Below are positions 15,772-24,338 of a stretch of DNA of 64,000 nt, piece by piece. The notes beneath the pieces are model-generated. The model was not told the DNA's origin and did no database searches. It saw only the letters and a program-made list of their open reading frames with translations. The DNA is from Brevundimonas sp. UBA4553 (lineage in GTDB: Bacteria; Pseudomonadota; Alphaproteobacteria; Caulobacterales; Caulobacteraceae), in contig NZ_DGLD01000019.1 in the NCBI RefSeq assembly GCF_002387245.1, forward strand, positions 62,001 through 126,000, written 5' to 3'. The position numbers and the translations under genes were made by a program. The stretch's first letter is position 1. Every line of letters begins with the position of its first letter.

Positions 15772-18083
15772 CGCCGCTTGCCCTTGCGAACCCCCTTCAG
15801 CCCGCCCGAGGGTTTGGCGCCGTTGCGGGGCTTGGGACCGCCGGGGCGACCCTTGCCGCGTTTCGGAGGGCCGTCGCCACCGCGTCCCCGGATGCCGTAG
15901 CGCGGGGCCGGGGCGTTGGGGTCGCGCGGGTCCGGTTCGGAGATCATCTCCAGCACCAGACCGCCGGTGACCGGCGTGGCCTCCATCAGCTTGACCTCGA
16001 CGCGACGGCCCAGGGTGAAGCGCTTGCCTGTGCGTTCGCCGACCAGGGCGTGGGCGCGGTCGTCGTGGGTGAAATACTCGCTGCCGAGCGTCGAGACCGG
16101 CACCAGGCCGTCGGCGCCCGTCTCGTCCAGCCGCACGAACAGGCCGAAGCGGGTCACCCCGGTGATGCGCCCGCTGAAGGTCGCGCCGACGTGGTCCTGC
16201 AGGAAGGCGGCGATATAGCGGTCCATGGCGTCGCGTTCGGCGGCCATGGAGCGGCGCTCTGTACTCGTCACCTGTTCGGCGATGGCGGTCAGCTCGGCGA
16301 TCTCACGATCCGTCAGACCGTCCGAGCCCAGGTTCAGACCGCGGATCAGGCCCCGGTGAACGATCAGGTCGGAATAGCGCCGGATCGGCGAGGTGAAGTG
16401 GGCGTAACGGTCCAGATGCAGGCCGAAGTGGCCGACGTTGTCGGGTGAGTAGACCGCCTGCATCTGGGTGCGCAGGACCACCTCGTTGACCACCTCGGCG
16501 TGGGGGCCGTCGCGCATCTCATCCAGCAGCTTGTTGAACCGCTTGGTGGTCGGCGCCTCGCCCTTGTTCCAAGGCTTGGCTATGGTGTGCAGGAAGTCGG
16601 CCAGGTTGAAGATCTTCTCCTGGCTGGGCGCTTCGTGGACGCGATAGATCAGCGGCGTGCGCGTCTTCTCCAGCGTTTCGGCGGCGCAGACGTTGGCCTG
16701 GATCATCATCTCTTCGATCAGGCGGTGGGCCTCCAGCGACTTGCGCGGCTCGATGGCGGCGATGCCGCCGCCCGGGGCCATGATGACGCGGCGTTCCGGG
16801 CTTTCGATGGCCAGGGGGCTGCGGCGTTCGCGACCTTTCAGCATGGTCGAATAGGCGTTCCACAGCGGATAGAGGATGGCGTCCATGATCGGACCCGTCA
16901 CATCATCCTGCTGGCCGTCGATGGCCGACTGGGCCTGCTCGTACGACAGCTTGGCCTGCGACCGCATCAGGCCGCGCATGAACTTGTGCCCGGTCTTCCT
17001 GCCGTCCTTGTCGAAGATCATGCGCACGGCCATGCAGGCGCGGTTCTCACCCTGCTTCAGGCTGCACAGGCCATTGGACAGGACTTCCGGCAGCATGGGC
17101 TCGACGCGGTCGGGGAAGTAGGTCGAGTTGCCCTTGTCGCGGGCCTCGCGGTCCAGAGCCGAGTTCGGGCGGACATAGGCGGCGACATCGGCGATGGCGA
17201 CCCAGACGATCCAGCCGTCGGGGTTTTTGGGGTCCGTGTCCCGCTCGGCGTAGACGGCGTCGTCGTGGTCGCGCGCATCGGCCGGGTCGATGGTGATGAA
17301 GGGGATTTCGCGCAGGTCCTCACGGCCCTTCAGCGTCGGCAGGGCCTGGTCCTCGGCCTCCCGCTCCACCTGTTCCGAGAAGCCGGTGGGCAGGCCATGG
17401 GCGTGGATGGCGATAATCGAGGCGGCGCGCGGGTCATCCTCGCGGCCGATGGACTCCAGAATCTTGCCGCGCTTGGGGCCGTAGCGGTGATCGCCCTTTT
17501 CGATCGAAGCCAGAACCAGGTCGCCATCGCGCAGATCACCTGCCTGGGCGCTGGGGATCAGCAGCACGTCCTTGGAGCGCTTGTCGACCGGCTCGACGCG
17601 GGTTTCCCGCGCCGACTTGCGGATCACGCCCAGGACGCGGTTGGTCCCGGCGTCCAGCCGTTTGACCAGACGGGCTTCCCAGCCTTCGGCTCCGCGCGAG
17701 AACTTGACCAGAAGGCGGTCGCCCAGGCCGGGGGCGGGCGTCTTGCCCTCCCGGTCCGGCAGCAACAAAGCGCGCGGCGCATCCTCGCCGCCCTTGACCA
17801 GTTCGACGTAAAGTTCGCCGTCCGCGTCGCGATCCACCACGTCGGCCACGCCGACCGGGGGCAGGGCGCCGGCCTCGGAAAAGCCCTTGCGGCCGCGCTT
17901 GCCCAAGGCTCCCTCGGCCTCCAGCGTCTTCAGCATTTCGCGCAGCTGGCGGCGTTCGATCCCCTTCAAGCCGAAGGCGCGGGCGATGTCGGCCTTCTCG
18001 GCCTCGCCGGCTTCTCGCAGGAAGGCGATCAGGGTGTCTTTGTCGGGCAGGCCCGCAGCGGGGCGTTTCGGCGTCTTGGTCAT
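15768..18083 (-). CDS. rnr: Ribonuclease R
   Basis: A 3'-5' exoribonuclease of 771 residues, of normal length. It has an N-terminal helix-turn-helix-like segment (KADIARAFGLKGIERRQLREM), cold-shock domains, the RNB catalytic domain with ITIDPADARDHDDAVYAE supplying the metal-binding aspartates, SPIRRYSDLIVHRGL near the exit, an S1 domain (GRITGVTRFGLFVRLDETGADG) and a Lys/Arg/Gly-rich tail. It degrades structured RNA and takes part in rRNA and tmRNA quality control. The next gene on the same strand is the overlapping NUDIX hydrolase. Confidence 0.95.
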   Translation of the reverse strand: MTKTPKRPAAGLPDKDTLIAFLREAGEAEKADIARAFGLKGIERRQLREMLKTLEAEGALGKRGRKGFSEAGALPPVGVADVVDRDADGELYVELVKGGEDAPRALLLPDREGKTPAPGLGDRLLVKFSRGAEGWEARLVKRLDAGTNRVLGVIRKSARETRVEPVDKRSKDVLLIPSAQAGDLRDGDLVLASIEKGDHRYGPKRGKILESIGREDDPRAASIIAIHAHGLPTGFSEQVEREAEDQALPTLKGREDLREIPFITIDPADARDHDDAVYAERDTDPKNPDGWIVWVAIADVAAYVRPNSALDREARDKGNSTYFPDRVEPMLPEVLSNGLCSLKQGENRACMAVRMIFDKDGRKTGHKFMRGLMRSQAKLSYEQAQSAIDGQQDDVTGPIMDAILYPLWNAYSTMLKGRERRSPLAIESPERRVIMAPGGGIAAIEPRKSLEAHRLIEEMMIQANVCAAETLEKTRTPLIYRVHEAPSQEKIFNLADFLHTIAKPWNKGEAPTTKRFNKLLDEMRDGPHAEVVNEVVLRTQMQAVYSPDNVGHFGLHLDRYAHFTSPIRRYSDLIVHRGLIRGLNLGSDGLTDREIAELTAIAEQVTSTERRSMAAERDAMDRYIAAFLQDHVGATFSGRITGVTRFGLFVRLDETGADGLVPVSTLGSEYFTHDDRAHALVGERTGKRFTLGRRVEVKLMEATPVTGGLVLEMISEPDPRDPNAPAPRYGIRGRGGDGPPKRGKGRPGGPKPRNGAKPSGGLKGVRKGKRR

Positions 18084-18197
18084 TGCGTCCTATGTAATGC
18101 GCTTCGGGCCAAATGGGTGAAAACTTGCGTGAGTTGACCGCGAGGACCTCGACGCCCAGCTTCCGCCCCTGAACTCGCCTCAATCGGAGCTTTCCGC

Positions 18198-19601
18198 ATG
18201 TCGATGTCCGACGCCCCTGTCATGTCCCGCCCCGTGGGGTCTTTGCTGGACCTGATCGGCAAGACGCCCATGGTTGAGGTGACGCGGATCGACACCGGCC
18301 CCTGCCGTCTGTTCCTGAAGCTGGAAAGCCAGAACCCCGGCGGATCCATCAAGGACCGCATCGCCCTGTCGATGATCGAGGCGGCGGAGAAGGCGGGTTG
18401 GCTGAAACCAGGCGGCACCATCGTGGAGGCCACCGCGGGCAATACCGGCCTGGCCCTGACGCTGGTCGGCAAACAGAAGGGCTACAACGTCCTGCTGGTC
18501 ATCCCCGACAAGATGTCGAAGGAGAAGATCCAGCACCTGCGCGCCATGGGCGCCGACGTGCGCCTGACCCGTTCGGACGTGCCGCACGGCCACCCCGAAT
18601 ACTACACTGATATGGCCGAGCGTCTCGCCCAGCAGATTCCCGGCGGTTACTTCGTCAACCAGTTCGCCAACGACGCCAATACAGCGGCCCACTTCAAGAC
18701 GACCGGCCCCGAAATCTACGAGCAGATGGAGAACCAGATCGACGCCTTCGTCGCCGGCATCGGCTCGGGCGGGACGATCACGGGCAACGCCCAGTATTTC
18801 AAGTCGCAGGGCTCGAACGCCAAGATCATCCTGGCCGACCCGGTCGGTTCGGCGCTGGCCGGCCTGATCAACGAGGGCGTGGCCGGGCCGGACGGCAGCT
18901 ATTCGGTCGAAGGCATCGGCCAGAACTTCATGCCGGATACGGCCGACCCCGACCTGATCGACGTGGCCTATTCGATCCCGGACTCGGAGGCGATCGCCAC
19001 GGTGCGCGAACTGCTGCTGAAGGAAGGCATTCTGGCCGGCTCCTCGTCGGGCACGCTGATCGCCACGGCCCTGCGCTGGTGCCGCGAGCAGACCGAGCCG
19101 AAGCGGGTCGTGACCTTCGTCTGCGACACTGGGGCCAAGTATCTGTCCAAGGTCTACAACGACGCATGGCTGGCCGATCAGGGGTTGAGCCAACGGGAGC
19201 TGCACGGCGACCTGTCGGACCTGATCACTCGCAAATACGCCAACGGCGACGTGGTGGTGATCGGCCCCGACGACACCCTGGACACCGCCTTCAAGCGGAT
19301 GAAGGGCGACGGCGTGTCGCAACTGCCGGTCATTCAGGACGGGCGCCTGGTCGGCATTCTGGACGAGAGCGACATCGTCCACATCATGAACACCGATGAG
19401 ATCACCCGTAAGGAACGCTTCGCCAAGCCGGTGTCCTCGGCCATGACGCGTGATCTGGACACGCTGCAGGTCAGCGAAACCCTGGACGCCCTGATCCCGA
19501 TTTTCGACCGTGATCGCGTGGCCATCGTTCTGGACGGCGAGACCTTCGTCGGCCTGATCGCCCGCACCGACCTGATCAACCACCTCAGCCTGAACCGGTA
19601 A
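18198..19601 (+). CDS. Cystathionine beta-synthase (PLP fold type II with CBS pair)
   Basis: A protein of 467 residues. PLP-binding Lys52 lies in NPGGSIKDR, the substrate loop is ATAGNTG and the phosphate loop GSGGTITG. Two C-terminal CBS domains begin near residue 345 (VIGPDDTLDTAFKRMK; ESDIVHIMNTDEITR). The enzyme joins serine or O-acetylserine with homocysteine. The CBS pair is a regulatory module that binds adenosyl ligands in other family members. The gene directly precedes a cystathionine gamma-lyase, so the pair forms a reverse transsulfuration route from homocysteine to cysteine. A cysteine synthase activity cannot be excluded. Confidence 0.88.
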   Translation: MSMSDAPVMSRPVGSLLDLIGKTPMVEVTRIDTGPCRLFLKLESQNPGGSIKDRIALSMIEAAEKAGWLKPGGTIVEATAGNTGLALTLVGKQKGYNVLLVIPDKMSKEKIQHLRAMGADVRLTRSDVPHGHPEYYTDMAERLAQQIPGGYFVNQFANDANTAAHFKTTGPEIYEQMENQIDAFVAGIGSGGTITGNAQYFKSQGSNAKIILADPVGSALAGLINEGVAGPDGSYSVEGIGQNFMPDTADPDLIDVAYSIPDSEAIATVRELLLKEGILAGSSSGTLIATALRWCREQTEPKRVVTFVCDTGAKYLSKVYNDAWLADQGLSQRELHGDLSDLITRKYANGDVVVIGPDDTLDTAFKRMKGDGVSQLPVIQDGRLVGILDESDIVHIMNTDEITRKERFAKPVSSAMTRDLDTLQVSETLDALIPIFDRDRVAIVLDGETFVGLIARTDLINHLSLNR

Positions 19602-19605
19602 GCCC

Positions 19606-20769
19606 ATGTCGGATCTGAAGAACAGCCAGGGTTTCTCGACCCGCGCCATCCATGCCGGCCAGAAGCCCGACCCGACGACGGGCGCGGTGATGACCCCGAT
19701 CTACGCCACCTCGACCTATGCCCAGGAAAGCCCGGGCGTGAACAAGGGTTATGAGTATGCGCGCGGCAAGAACCCCACGCGCGAGGCATTCGAGGCCTGC
19801 ATCGCCGATCTGGAAGACGGGGTTCAGGCCTTCGGCTTCGGTTCGGGCATGGCGGCGACCTCGACGGCGCTGGAACTGCTGGACGCCGGGTCGCACATCG
19901 TCACCGGCGACGACCTGTATGGCGGCTCGTGGCGGCTGTTCGAGCGGGTGCGTCGTCGCTCGATGGGGCTGGACTTCAGCTATATCGACCTGACCGATCT
20001 GGCCGCGGTCGAGGCGGCGATCACCGACAAGACGCGGATGCTGTGGGTCGAGACGCCTACCAATCCGCTGATGAAGCTGGCCGACATAGAGGCCCTGTCG
20101 AAGATCGCCAAGGCGCACAAGCTGATCCTGGTGGTCGACAACACCTTCGCCACGCCGTGGAGCCAGCAGCCGCTGGCCCTGGGCGCGGACGTGGTCATGC
20201 ACTCGGCGACCAAGTACCTGAACGGCCACTCCGACATCGTTGGCGGGGTTCTGGTGGCCAAGGACGCCGAGATGGCGGCCCAGCTGAAGTTCCTGCAGAA
20301 CTCGATCGGCGGGGTGATGGGGCCGTTCGACGCCTTCCTGGCCAACCGTGGGCTGAAGACCCTGGGCCTGCGCATGAAGGCGCATAATGAGAACGCTATG
20401 GCCGTCGCGCGCTGGCTGGAAGACCGGACGGGCGTGGCCAAGGTCATCTATCCTGGTTTGATCAGTCATCCCCAGCATGAGCTGGCCGCGCGCCAGATGA
20501 ATGGCCGTTTCGGCGGCATGGTCACGGTGCTGATCGATGGCGACCTGGAGCGCACCCGGCGGGTGCTGGAGCGGGTCCAGATCTTCACCTTGGCCGAGTC
20601 CCTCGGCGGCGTGGAGAGCCTGGTGAACCACCCGGCCATCATGACCCACGCCAGCGTGCCGAAAGACGTGCGCGAGGCCGGCGGCGTCACCGACAACCTG
20701 ATCCGCCTGTCGGTCGGGGTCGAGGACATCGACGACCTGATCGCTGACCTGGATCAGGCCCTGACCTGA
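19606..20769 (+). CDS. Cystathionine gamma-lyase / trans-sulfuration PLP enzyme
   Basis: A fold-type-I PLP enzyme of 387 residues of the Cys/Met metabolism family. Lys203 in HSATKYLNGHSD binds the cofactor. YEYARGKNPTRE supplies the Tyr/Arg pair that contacts the neighbouring subunit's phosphate, and SLGGVESLVNHPA is the conserved C-terminal signature. It begins four bases after the synthase stop codon, which points to cystathionine cleavage to cysteine, 2-oxobutyrate and ammonia. Gamma-synthase and gamma-lyase are hard to separate by sequence; the neighbour decides the call. Confidence 0.87.
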   Translation: MSDLKNSQGFSTRAIHAGQKPDPTTGAVMTPIYATSTYAQESPGVNKGYEYARGKNPTREAFEACIADLEDGVQAFGFGSGMAATSTALELLDAGSHIVTGDDLYGGSWRLFERVRRRSMGLDFSYIDLTDLAAVEAAITDKTRMLWVETPTNPLMKLADIEALSKIAKAHKLILVVDNTFATPWSQQPLALGADVVMHSATKYLNGHSDIVGGVLVAKDAEMAAQLKFLQNSIGGVMGPFDAFLANRGLKTLGLRMKAHNENAMAVARWLEDRTGVAKVIYPGLISHPQHELAARQMNGRFGGMVTVLIDGDLERTRRVLERVQIFTLAESLGGVESLVNHPAIMTHASVPKDVREAGGVTDNLIRLSVGVEDIDDLIADLDQALT

Positions 20770-20785
20770 AGCGCTTGGCCCGAAA

Positions 20786-21046
20786 TCAGACCGTCTTGTC
20801 GGGCAAGGCGGTCTGATGGCCTGTGGCGGGGGGAAGTTTCTTTTTCGGGGCAGCGCGCTTGCGCGCCACGGGCGCCTTGGGCGCGGCGGCTATCTCTTCC
20901 AGACGGGCGTCGATCAGGGGAATGATGTCAGCCGCTGTAGTGATCTGAACCGGCGAGCCGTGCTCTATCAGCCGGGCGGCGTTGGCGCGCAGGCCCCTCA
21001 GGTCAGCTTCGTTCAGGGTCGGAATTTTATCGGCCAGGGAAGTCAT
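20786..21046 (-). CDS. Small protein with basic Lys/Pro/Ala-rich tail
   Basis: A protein of 86 residues. The first 55 residues form a helical unit (LADKIPTLNEADLRGLRANAARLIEHG, then AADIIPLIDARLEEIAAA), followed by a disordered basic tail KAPVARKRAAPKKKLPP. The sequence pattern is protein-like, with high-GC third positions, and the tail suggests contact with nucleic acid. I do not recognise a named family, so the function is unknown. It is convergent with the lyase gene, 16 bases away. Confidence 0.6.
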   Translation of the reverse strand: MTSLADKIPTLNEADLRGLRANAARLIEHGSPVQITTAADIIPLIDARLEEIAAAPKAPVARKRAAPKKKLPPATGHQTALPDKTV

Positions 21047-21141
21047 GGGCGTCTCCAGATGGCGTCAGGGCCGGCGCGCATGCGGCCGGCCCCTCGCCGG
21101 ATAGAAAGCGAGCGGCATTCAGCCGCCCGACAGGGCTGTGA

Positions 21142-21354
21142 TCAGTCAGCAGCCTGAAGGCGGCCGGCGGACTCTTTACCGCTGCGGCTGTCGCGTTCGA
21201 TTTCGTAGGAGACTTTCTGGTTTTCGTTCAGCGAACCGAGCGAAGAGGCCTCGACGGCCGTGGCGTGGACGAAGACGTCCTTGCCGCCATCATCGGGCTG
21301 GATGAAGCCGTAGCCCTTGGTGGAGTTGTACCATTTGACAGTGCCGGTAGCCAT
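21142..21354 (-). CDS. Cold-shock domain protein, copy 1
   Basis: A single cold-shock domain of 70 residues. RNP1 is KGYGFIQPDD and RNP2 is VFVHATAVE, after the start MATGTVKWYNSTKGYGF. CSPs bind single-stranded RNA and DNA and melt secondary structure. It is about 85 percent identical by eye to the second copy 270 bases upstream on the same strand, differing mainly in the SSLGSLNEN segment and the C-terminus. Its leader also resembles that of the second copy, so the pair arose by tandem duplication including the leader. Confidence 0.93.
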   Translation of the reverse strand: MATGTVKWYNSTKGYGFIQPDDGGKDVFVHATAVEASSLGSLNENQKVSYEIERDSRSGKESAGRLQAAD

Positions 21355-21399
21355 TTTCAGGACTCCCCGTTTGAGTGGCCGCAGGAAGGATATCCTGCT

Positions 21400-21484
21400 G
21401 GCCTGTCGGGTCTGAATGGGATCGGCTTTGGACCTCGGTGCGCGATGCAAAGGGGCAGCAGCGTTTCGCAGAGAGATCGACGGC
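21400..21484 (-). promoter_or_regulatory. Conserved 5' leader block of cold-shock copy 1
   Basis: This 85-base block, 46-130 bases before the start codon, nearly repeats the block at 21881-21963. It shares the runs GGCCTGTCGGGTCTGAATGG, AAAGGGGCAGCAGCGTT and CGCAGAGAGATCGACGGC (plus-strand reading). Leaders of cspA-type mRNAs commonly control stability and translation at low temperature. The shared block is probably promoter plus 5' UTR. Confidence 0.55.
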
Positions 21485-21554
21485 ATAGAGGTGGGCGCTT
21501 TGCCGCCCATTGGCAAGGGGAGGGCCTCAAAAGCCCAAGAGGTCGTCAGGAACG

Positions 21555-21590
21555 AAAACGGCGGCGACTGCCGAAGCTGTCGCCGCCGTT
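21555..21590 (-). terminator. Terminator after cold-shock copy 2
   Basis: A 12-bp perfect stem AACGGCGGCGAC / GTCGCCGCCGTT with a 10-base loop. On the minus strand it is followed by TTCGTTCC. It lies just after the stop of the upstream csp gene and separates the two copies into independent transcripts. Confidence 0.75.
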
Positions 21591-21622
21591 CGAAATCCGC
21601 ACCGACTGAACGGTGCGAGAAA

Positions 21623-21835
21623 TCAGCCTTCGGTCTTCAGTTGACCGGCCGATTCCTTGCCCGAGCGACGGTCGCGCTCGATTTCGTACGAGACCTTTTG
21701 GTTCTCGTCGAGGCCACGCAGGCCGGCAGCTTCGACAGCCGAGATGTGCACGAACACGTCTTTGCCGCCGTCATCCGGTTGGATGAAGCCGTAGCCCTTG
21801 GTGGAGTTGAACCATTTCACAGTGCCGGTAGCCAT
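21623..21835 (-). CDS. Cold-shock domain protein, copy 2
   Basis: A protein of 70 residues, a single OB-fold cold-shock domain with RNP1 KGYGFIQPDD and RNP2 VFVHISAVE, starting MATGTVKWFNSTKGYGF. The end SAGQLKTEG differs from SAGRLQAAD in copy 1. It acts as an RNA chaperone, either constitutive or cold-induced. It has its own leader (21881-21963) and its own terminator before copy 1. Caulobacterales typically carry several csp genes with different expression; which one this is cannot be told here. Confidence 0.93.
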   Translation of the reverse strand: MATGTVKWFNSTKGYGFIQPDDGGKDVFVHISAVEAAGLRGLDENQKVSYEIERDRRSGKESAGQLKTEG

Positions 21836-21880
21836 TTTCAGGACCTCCGCTAGTCGTTGGCCTCAGGGAACAGCCCCTTT

Positions 21881-21963
21881 GGCCTGTCGGGTCTGAATGG
21901 ATCGGCCTAGTCCTCGGTGCGCAGAGCAAAGGGGCAGCAGCGTTACGCAGAGAGATCGACGGC
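21881..21963 (-). promoter_or_regulatory. Conserved 5' leader block of cold-shock copy 2
   Basis: An 83-base block at 46-128 bases before the start codon that matches the block before copy 1 almost base for base, with one single-base gap and a few substitutions. Conservation outside the coding region of duplicated genes suggests that the leader is functional and not merely recently copied, since the DNA between leader and start differs more. Confidence 0.55.
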
Positions 21964-22007
21964 GCTTAAAATGGACGGCAATCGTGTCCAGCGCAAGACC
22001 CCTTGGA

Positions 22008-22238
22008 TCAGGCCTCTTCTTCTTCACCGACATCGGCGGCCGCGTCGCCGGCGCCGCCTTTGTAGTTTTCCTGGCAAAGCTTGCGCAGGGCGGCGGTGAT
22101 TGTGCCGCCGTAGAGGCTGTCCTGAATGCGGTCATAGCCTTCGCCCTGCAGGGCCTGCTTGACGTCGCTTACGGTGCGGCAAGTCCCGCTTCCAGCCAGT
22201 TGATAAGCACGCTCTAGGGTCGTCGGACGGAAAGTCAT
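22008..22238 (-). CDS. Small hypothetical protein
   Basis: A protein of 76 residues: MTFRPTTLERAYQLAGSGTC, then SDVKQALQGEGYDRIQDSLYGGTITAALRKLCQ and an acidic tail GDAAADVGEEEEA. The middle looks like a compact helical domain with the pattern AYQLA-x-SG at the start, seen in several small alphaproteobacterial proteins of unknown role. Two cysteines are present. It is transcribed in the same direction as the csp genes but separated from them by the copy 2 leader. Confidence 0.6.
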   Translation of the reverse strand: MTFRPTTLERAYQLAGSGTCRTVSDVKQALQGEGYDRIQDSLYGGTITAALRKLCQENYKGGAGDAAADVGEEEEA

Positions 22239-22290
22239 GCCTATAACCTAGGGACTTTCCGTCGATTAGCCACCGCTGATCGGCAGAAAG

Positions 22291-22983
22291 TCAGAAGGCG
22301 AAATTGACCCCTGCGACCAGGGCGCCCTTGTACTGCTCGCCAGCGACGTCGGCGTCGGTGTCGTGCCAGCGCAGGTCCAACTCCACCTTGGGCGTCAGGG
22401 CGTAGGAACCGCCGACGTTCCAGCCGGTGTAATCGACGCTGTTGTCCTGATCGCGATAGCCGATCTCGGCCGAGACGTTCAGCTTGTTGGTGAAGTCCCA
22501 GCCGCCGCGCAGGGCGACCCAGGTGAAGGCCTCGGTCGAGCCGGTGCTGTCGGGCGAATACTGCAGCCGCAGGCGCGCGCTGGCGGGACCGATCGAGCGC
22601 TTCGTGTCGGCGGTGAACTCCCAGGCGTCGGCGTCATAGCCGGGGTCGGCGTCAAAGCGGTTCTTGTGGGCGACGTTGAGGTCGAAATCGAAGCCGGCGA
22701 ACTCAGGCCGCAGACCCAGGGCCAGTTCGGATTCGAGGTTGGAGCCGCCAGCGTCGATGGTCTCCAGGCTACCCGACGCATAGAAGAGGCCGCTGGCGTT
22801 GGCCCACTCCACCCCCCCGTAGACGAAGGGATTTCCGTCAGACTTGGACGCGTCCTTGGAGCGGTTGTCGGTCGCGGCGCCGGCCGAGAACGACCACTTG
22901 CCGCCGCTGTCCTGGGCTTGTGCTTCGGAGGCCAGGACGGCCAGGGATGCGACGGCGAGAAGCGCGGCGGGGATGCGGTGCAT
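22291..22983 (-). CDS. TorF-family putative outer-membrane porin
   Basis: A protein of 230 residues with a signal peptide (cleavage after AQA near residue 23). The mature part is a series of amphipathic strands ending in Phe, as expected of an outer-membrane beta-barrel (last residues ALVAGVNFAF). Landmarks of the TorF/Gcw_chp family are FVYGGVEWANASGLFYASGSLETID and ELALGLRPEFAGFDFDLNVAHK. The transported solute is unknown. Gene order offers no clue. Confidence 0.8.
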   Translation of the reverse strand: MHRIPAALLAVASLAVLASEAQAQDSGGKWSFSAGAATDNRSKDASKSDGNPFVYGGVEWANASGLFYASGSLETIDAGGSNLESELALGLRPEFAGFDFDLNVAHKNRFDADPGYDADAWEFTADTKRSIGPASARLRLQYSPDSTGSTEAFTWVALRGGWDFTNKLNVSAEIGYRDQDNSVDYTGWNVGGSYALTPKVELDLRWHDTDADVAGEQYKGALVAGVNFAF

Positions 22984-23013
22984 GGAGAACCTCTTGAGCG
23001 ATGGGCTCAGGCT

Positions 23014-23940
23014 CTAGGGACGCTTTTTGTCGAATTTATCACAGGCCTGTGAAAACTCGTCCGCCAACCGCGCGACAAGCTGAGCCGTTGTCGGGCTGTC
23101 GTGGATGGCGCCAGAGCCCTGACCGGCGGACCAGATGGTCTTCCACGCCTTGGCTTCCTCGCCCATGTCCAGCTTGTGTGCGGGCAGGGCGGCGGGGTCG
23201 ATCTTGTTCTCGACCAGGGACGGGGTCAGGAAGTTGGCCGGGATGCCCGAGACGGCTGGCGTATAGGTGATGTCGGCCGAGCCGGAGGCGACGATCAGGT
23301 CCTTGTAATGTGGCTGGGCCTCGCTCTCGGTCGTGGCGATGAAGCGGGTGCCCATATAGGCGAAGTCGGCGCCCATCATCAGGGCCGCAGCCACGTCCTG
23401 ACCGGTGGACAGGCAGCCCGCCAGGATGATGGTCCCGTCATAGAAGCTGCGGACCTCGTTGATCAGGGCGAAGGGGTTCACGACGCCCGCGTGCCCACCC
23501 GCGCCGTTGGCGACCAGGATCAGGCCGTCGACGCCCGCCTCGGCGGCTTTTCTCGCATGGCGGACGTTGGCGATGTCGTGGAAGACCACGCCGCCGTAGC
23601 CGTGCACCGCGTCCACCACGTCGCGCACGGCGCCCAGCGAGGTGATGATCAGCGGCACTTTTTCTTCCACCGAGACCATCATGTCGGCCATCAGGCGCGG
23701 ATTGGTCGGGTGGACGATGTGGTTGACGCCAAAGGCGGCGGCGTTAGGCGTCAGCCGCGACTTGATCTCCCGAACCCAGTCCCGATAGCCCTCGGTGGTG
23801 CGCTGGTTCAGCGAGGGGAAGGTGCCGATCACGCCCGCATTGCAGGCCTCGACCACCAGATCCGGGCCGGACACCAGGAACATGGGCGAGGCGATGACCG
23901 GCAGCTTCAGGCCGGACTGCAGGGAAGCGGGAATGGCCAC
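23014..23940 (-). CDS. Nitronate monooxygenase-type flavin enzyme
   Basis: An FMN-dependent TIM-barrel protein of 308 residues of the NPD/YrpB family. MFLVSGPDLVVEACNAGVIGTFPSLNQR is the N-terminal FMN-binding block, VDGLILVANGAGGHAG the central signature, and ADFAYMGTRFIATTES the phosphate-binding region. Members oxidise alkyl nitronates to carbonyl compounds and nitrite, but many are NAD(P)H-dependent flavin oxidoreductases with other substrates. It stands alone, divergent from the repeat-containing spacer ahead of queF. Confidence 0.87.
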   Translation of the reverse strand: MAIPASLQSGLKLPVIASPMFLVSGPDLVVEACNAGVIGTFPSLNQRTTEGYRDWVREIKSRLTPNAAAFGVNHIVHPTNPRLMADMMVSVEEKVPLIITSLGAVRDVVDAVHGYGGVVFHDIANVRHARKAAEAGVDGLILVANGAGGHAGVVNPFALINEVRSFYDGTIILAGCLSTGQDVAAALMMGADFAYMGTRFIATTESEAQPHYKDLIVASGSADITYTPAVSGIPANFLTPSLVENKIDPAALPAHKLDMGEEAKAWKTIWSAGQGSGAIHDSPTTAQLVARLADEFSQACDKFDKKRP

Positions 23941-24338
23941 GGTCGTTTCCTGGAATGGTTTCTGCGGGTTGTTTTAAGGGACGCTAACCGGGTGTCGCGG
24001 GGGAAGGCAAACGCTGACTACCCGCGCATCCCCGCGGAGGCGGGGACCCAGTAGGAGCCTTACGCGCCGCGTTCGGATTGAGCGCCCTTTGATTTCCACG
24101 CCCCGCTTGCAGCCAAAGTACTGGGTCCCCGCCTCCGCGGGGATGAGCGGAAATGGGGGACTGAGGCGCGGAAGCAGAGCGCCGAAAAAACAGAGTCCAA
24201 TTCGTCTGAATGGTCTGAAATTCCCTTCAGGCCCATCCGTCCGCGACCCGCATCCTACCACGGTGTGAAGGGGCGCCAGGTCGATTGTGGAAACGCCCGC
24301 GCGGCGGCAGGATTTTCTTTGGCGGGCCAAGCGCCTAA
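23941..24338. other. Intergenic region with inverted repeat before queF
   Basis: A 398-base spacer without a convincing gene. Its main content is a perfect inverted repeat of 27-base arms at 24027-24053 and 24119-24145, separated by 65 bases. The remaining sequence to 24338 presumably holds the divergent promoters; I see no clear sigma-70 or riboswitch pattern in it. Confidence 0.7.
24027..24145. repeat. Perfect 27-bp inverted repeat (REP/BIME-like)
   Basis: The arm at 24027-24053 starts CATCCCCGCGGAGGCGGGGA and ends CCCAGTA; its exact reverse complement lies at 24119-24145. Each arm also contains its own small palindrome (CCCCGC-GGAG-GCGGGG). Paired, palindromic, intergenic elements of this size are typical of REP-type repeats mobilised by RAYT transposases; none is encoded in this window. 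Confidence 0.75.

Noticed and set aside
16500..18137. 545-codon open frame antisense to rnr
   Set aside because: It mirrors the RNase R gene in a GC-rich genome; its translation is low in structure and matches no family, while the opposite strand encodes a complete RNase R.
18084..18197. SAM-binding riboswitch upstream of cystathionine beta-synthase
   Set aside because: The leader lacks the conserved core of SAM-I or SAM-II; only weak hairpins are seen.
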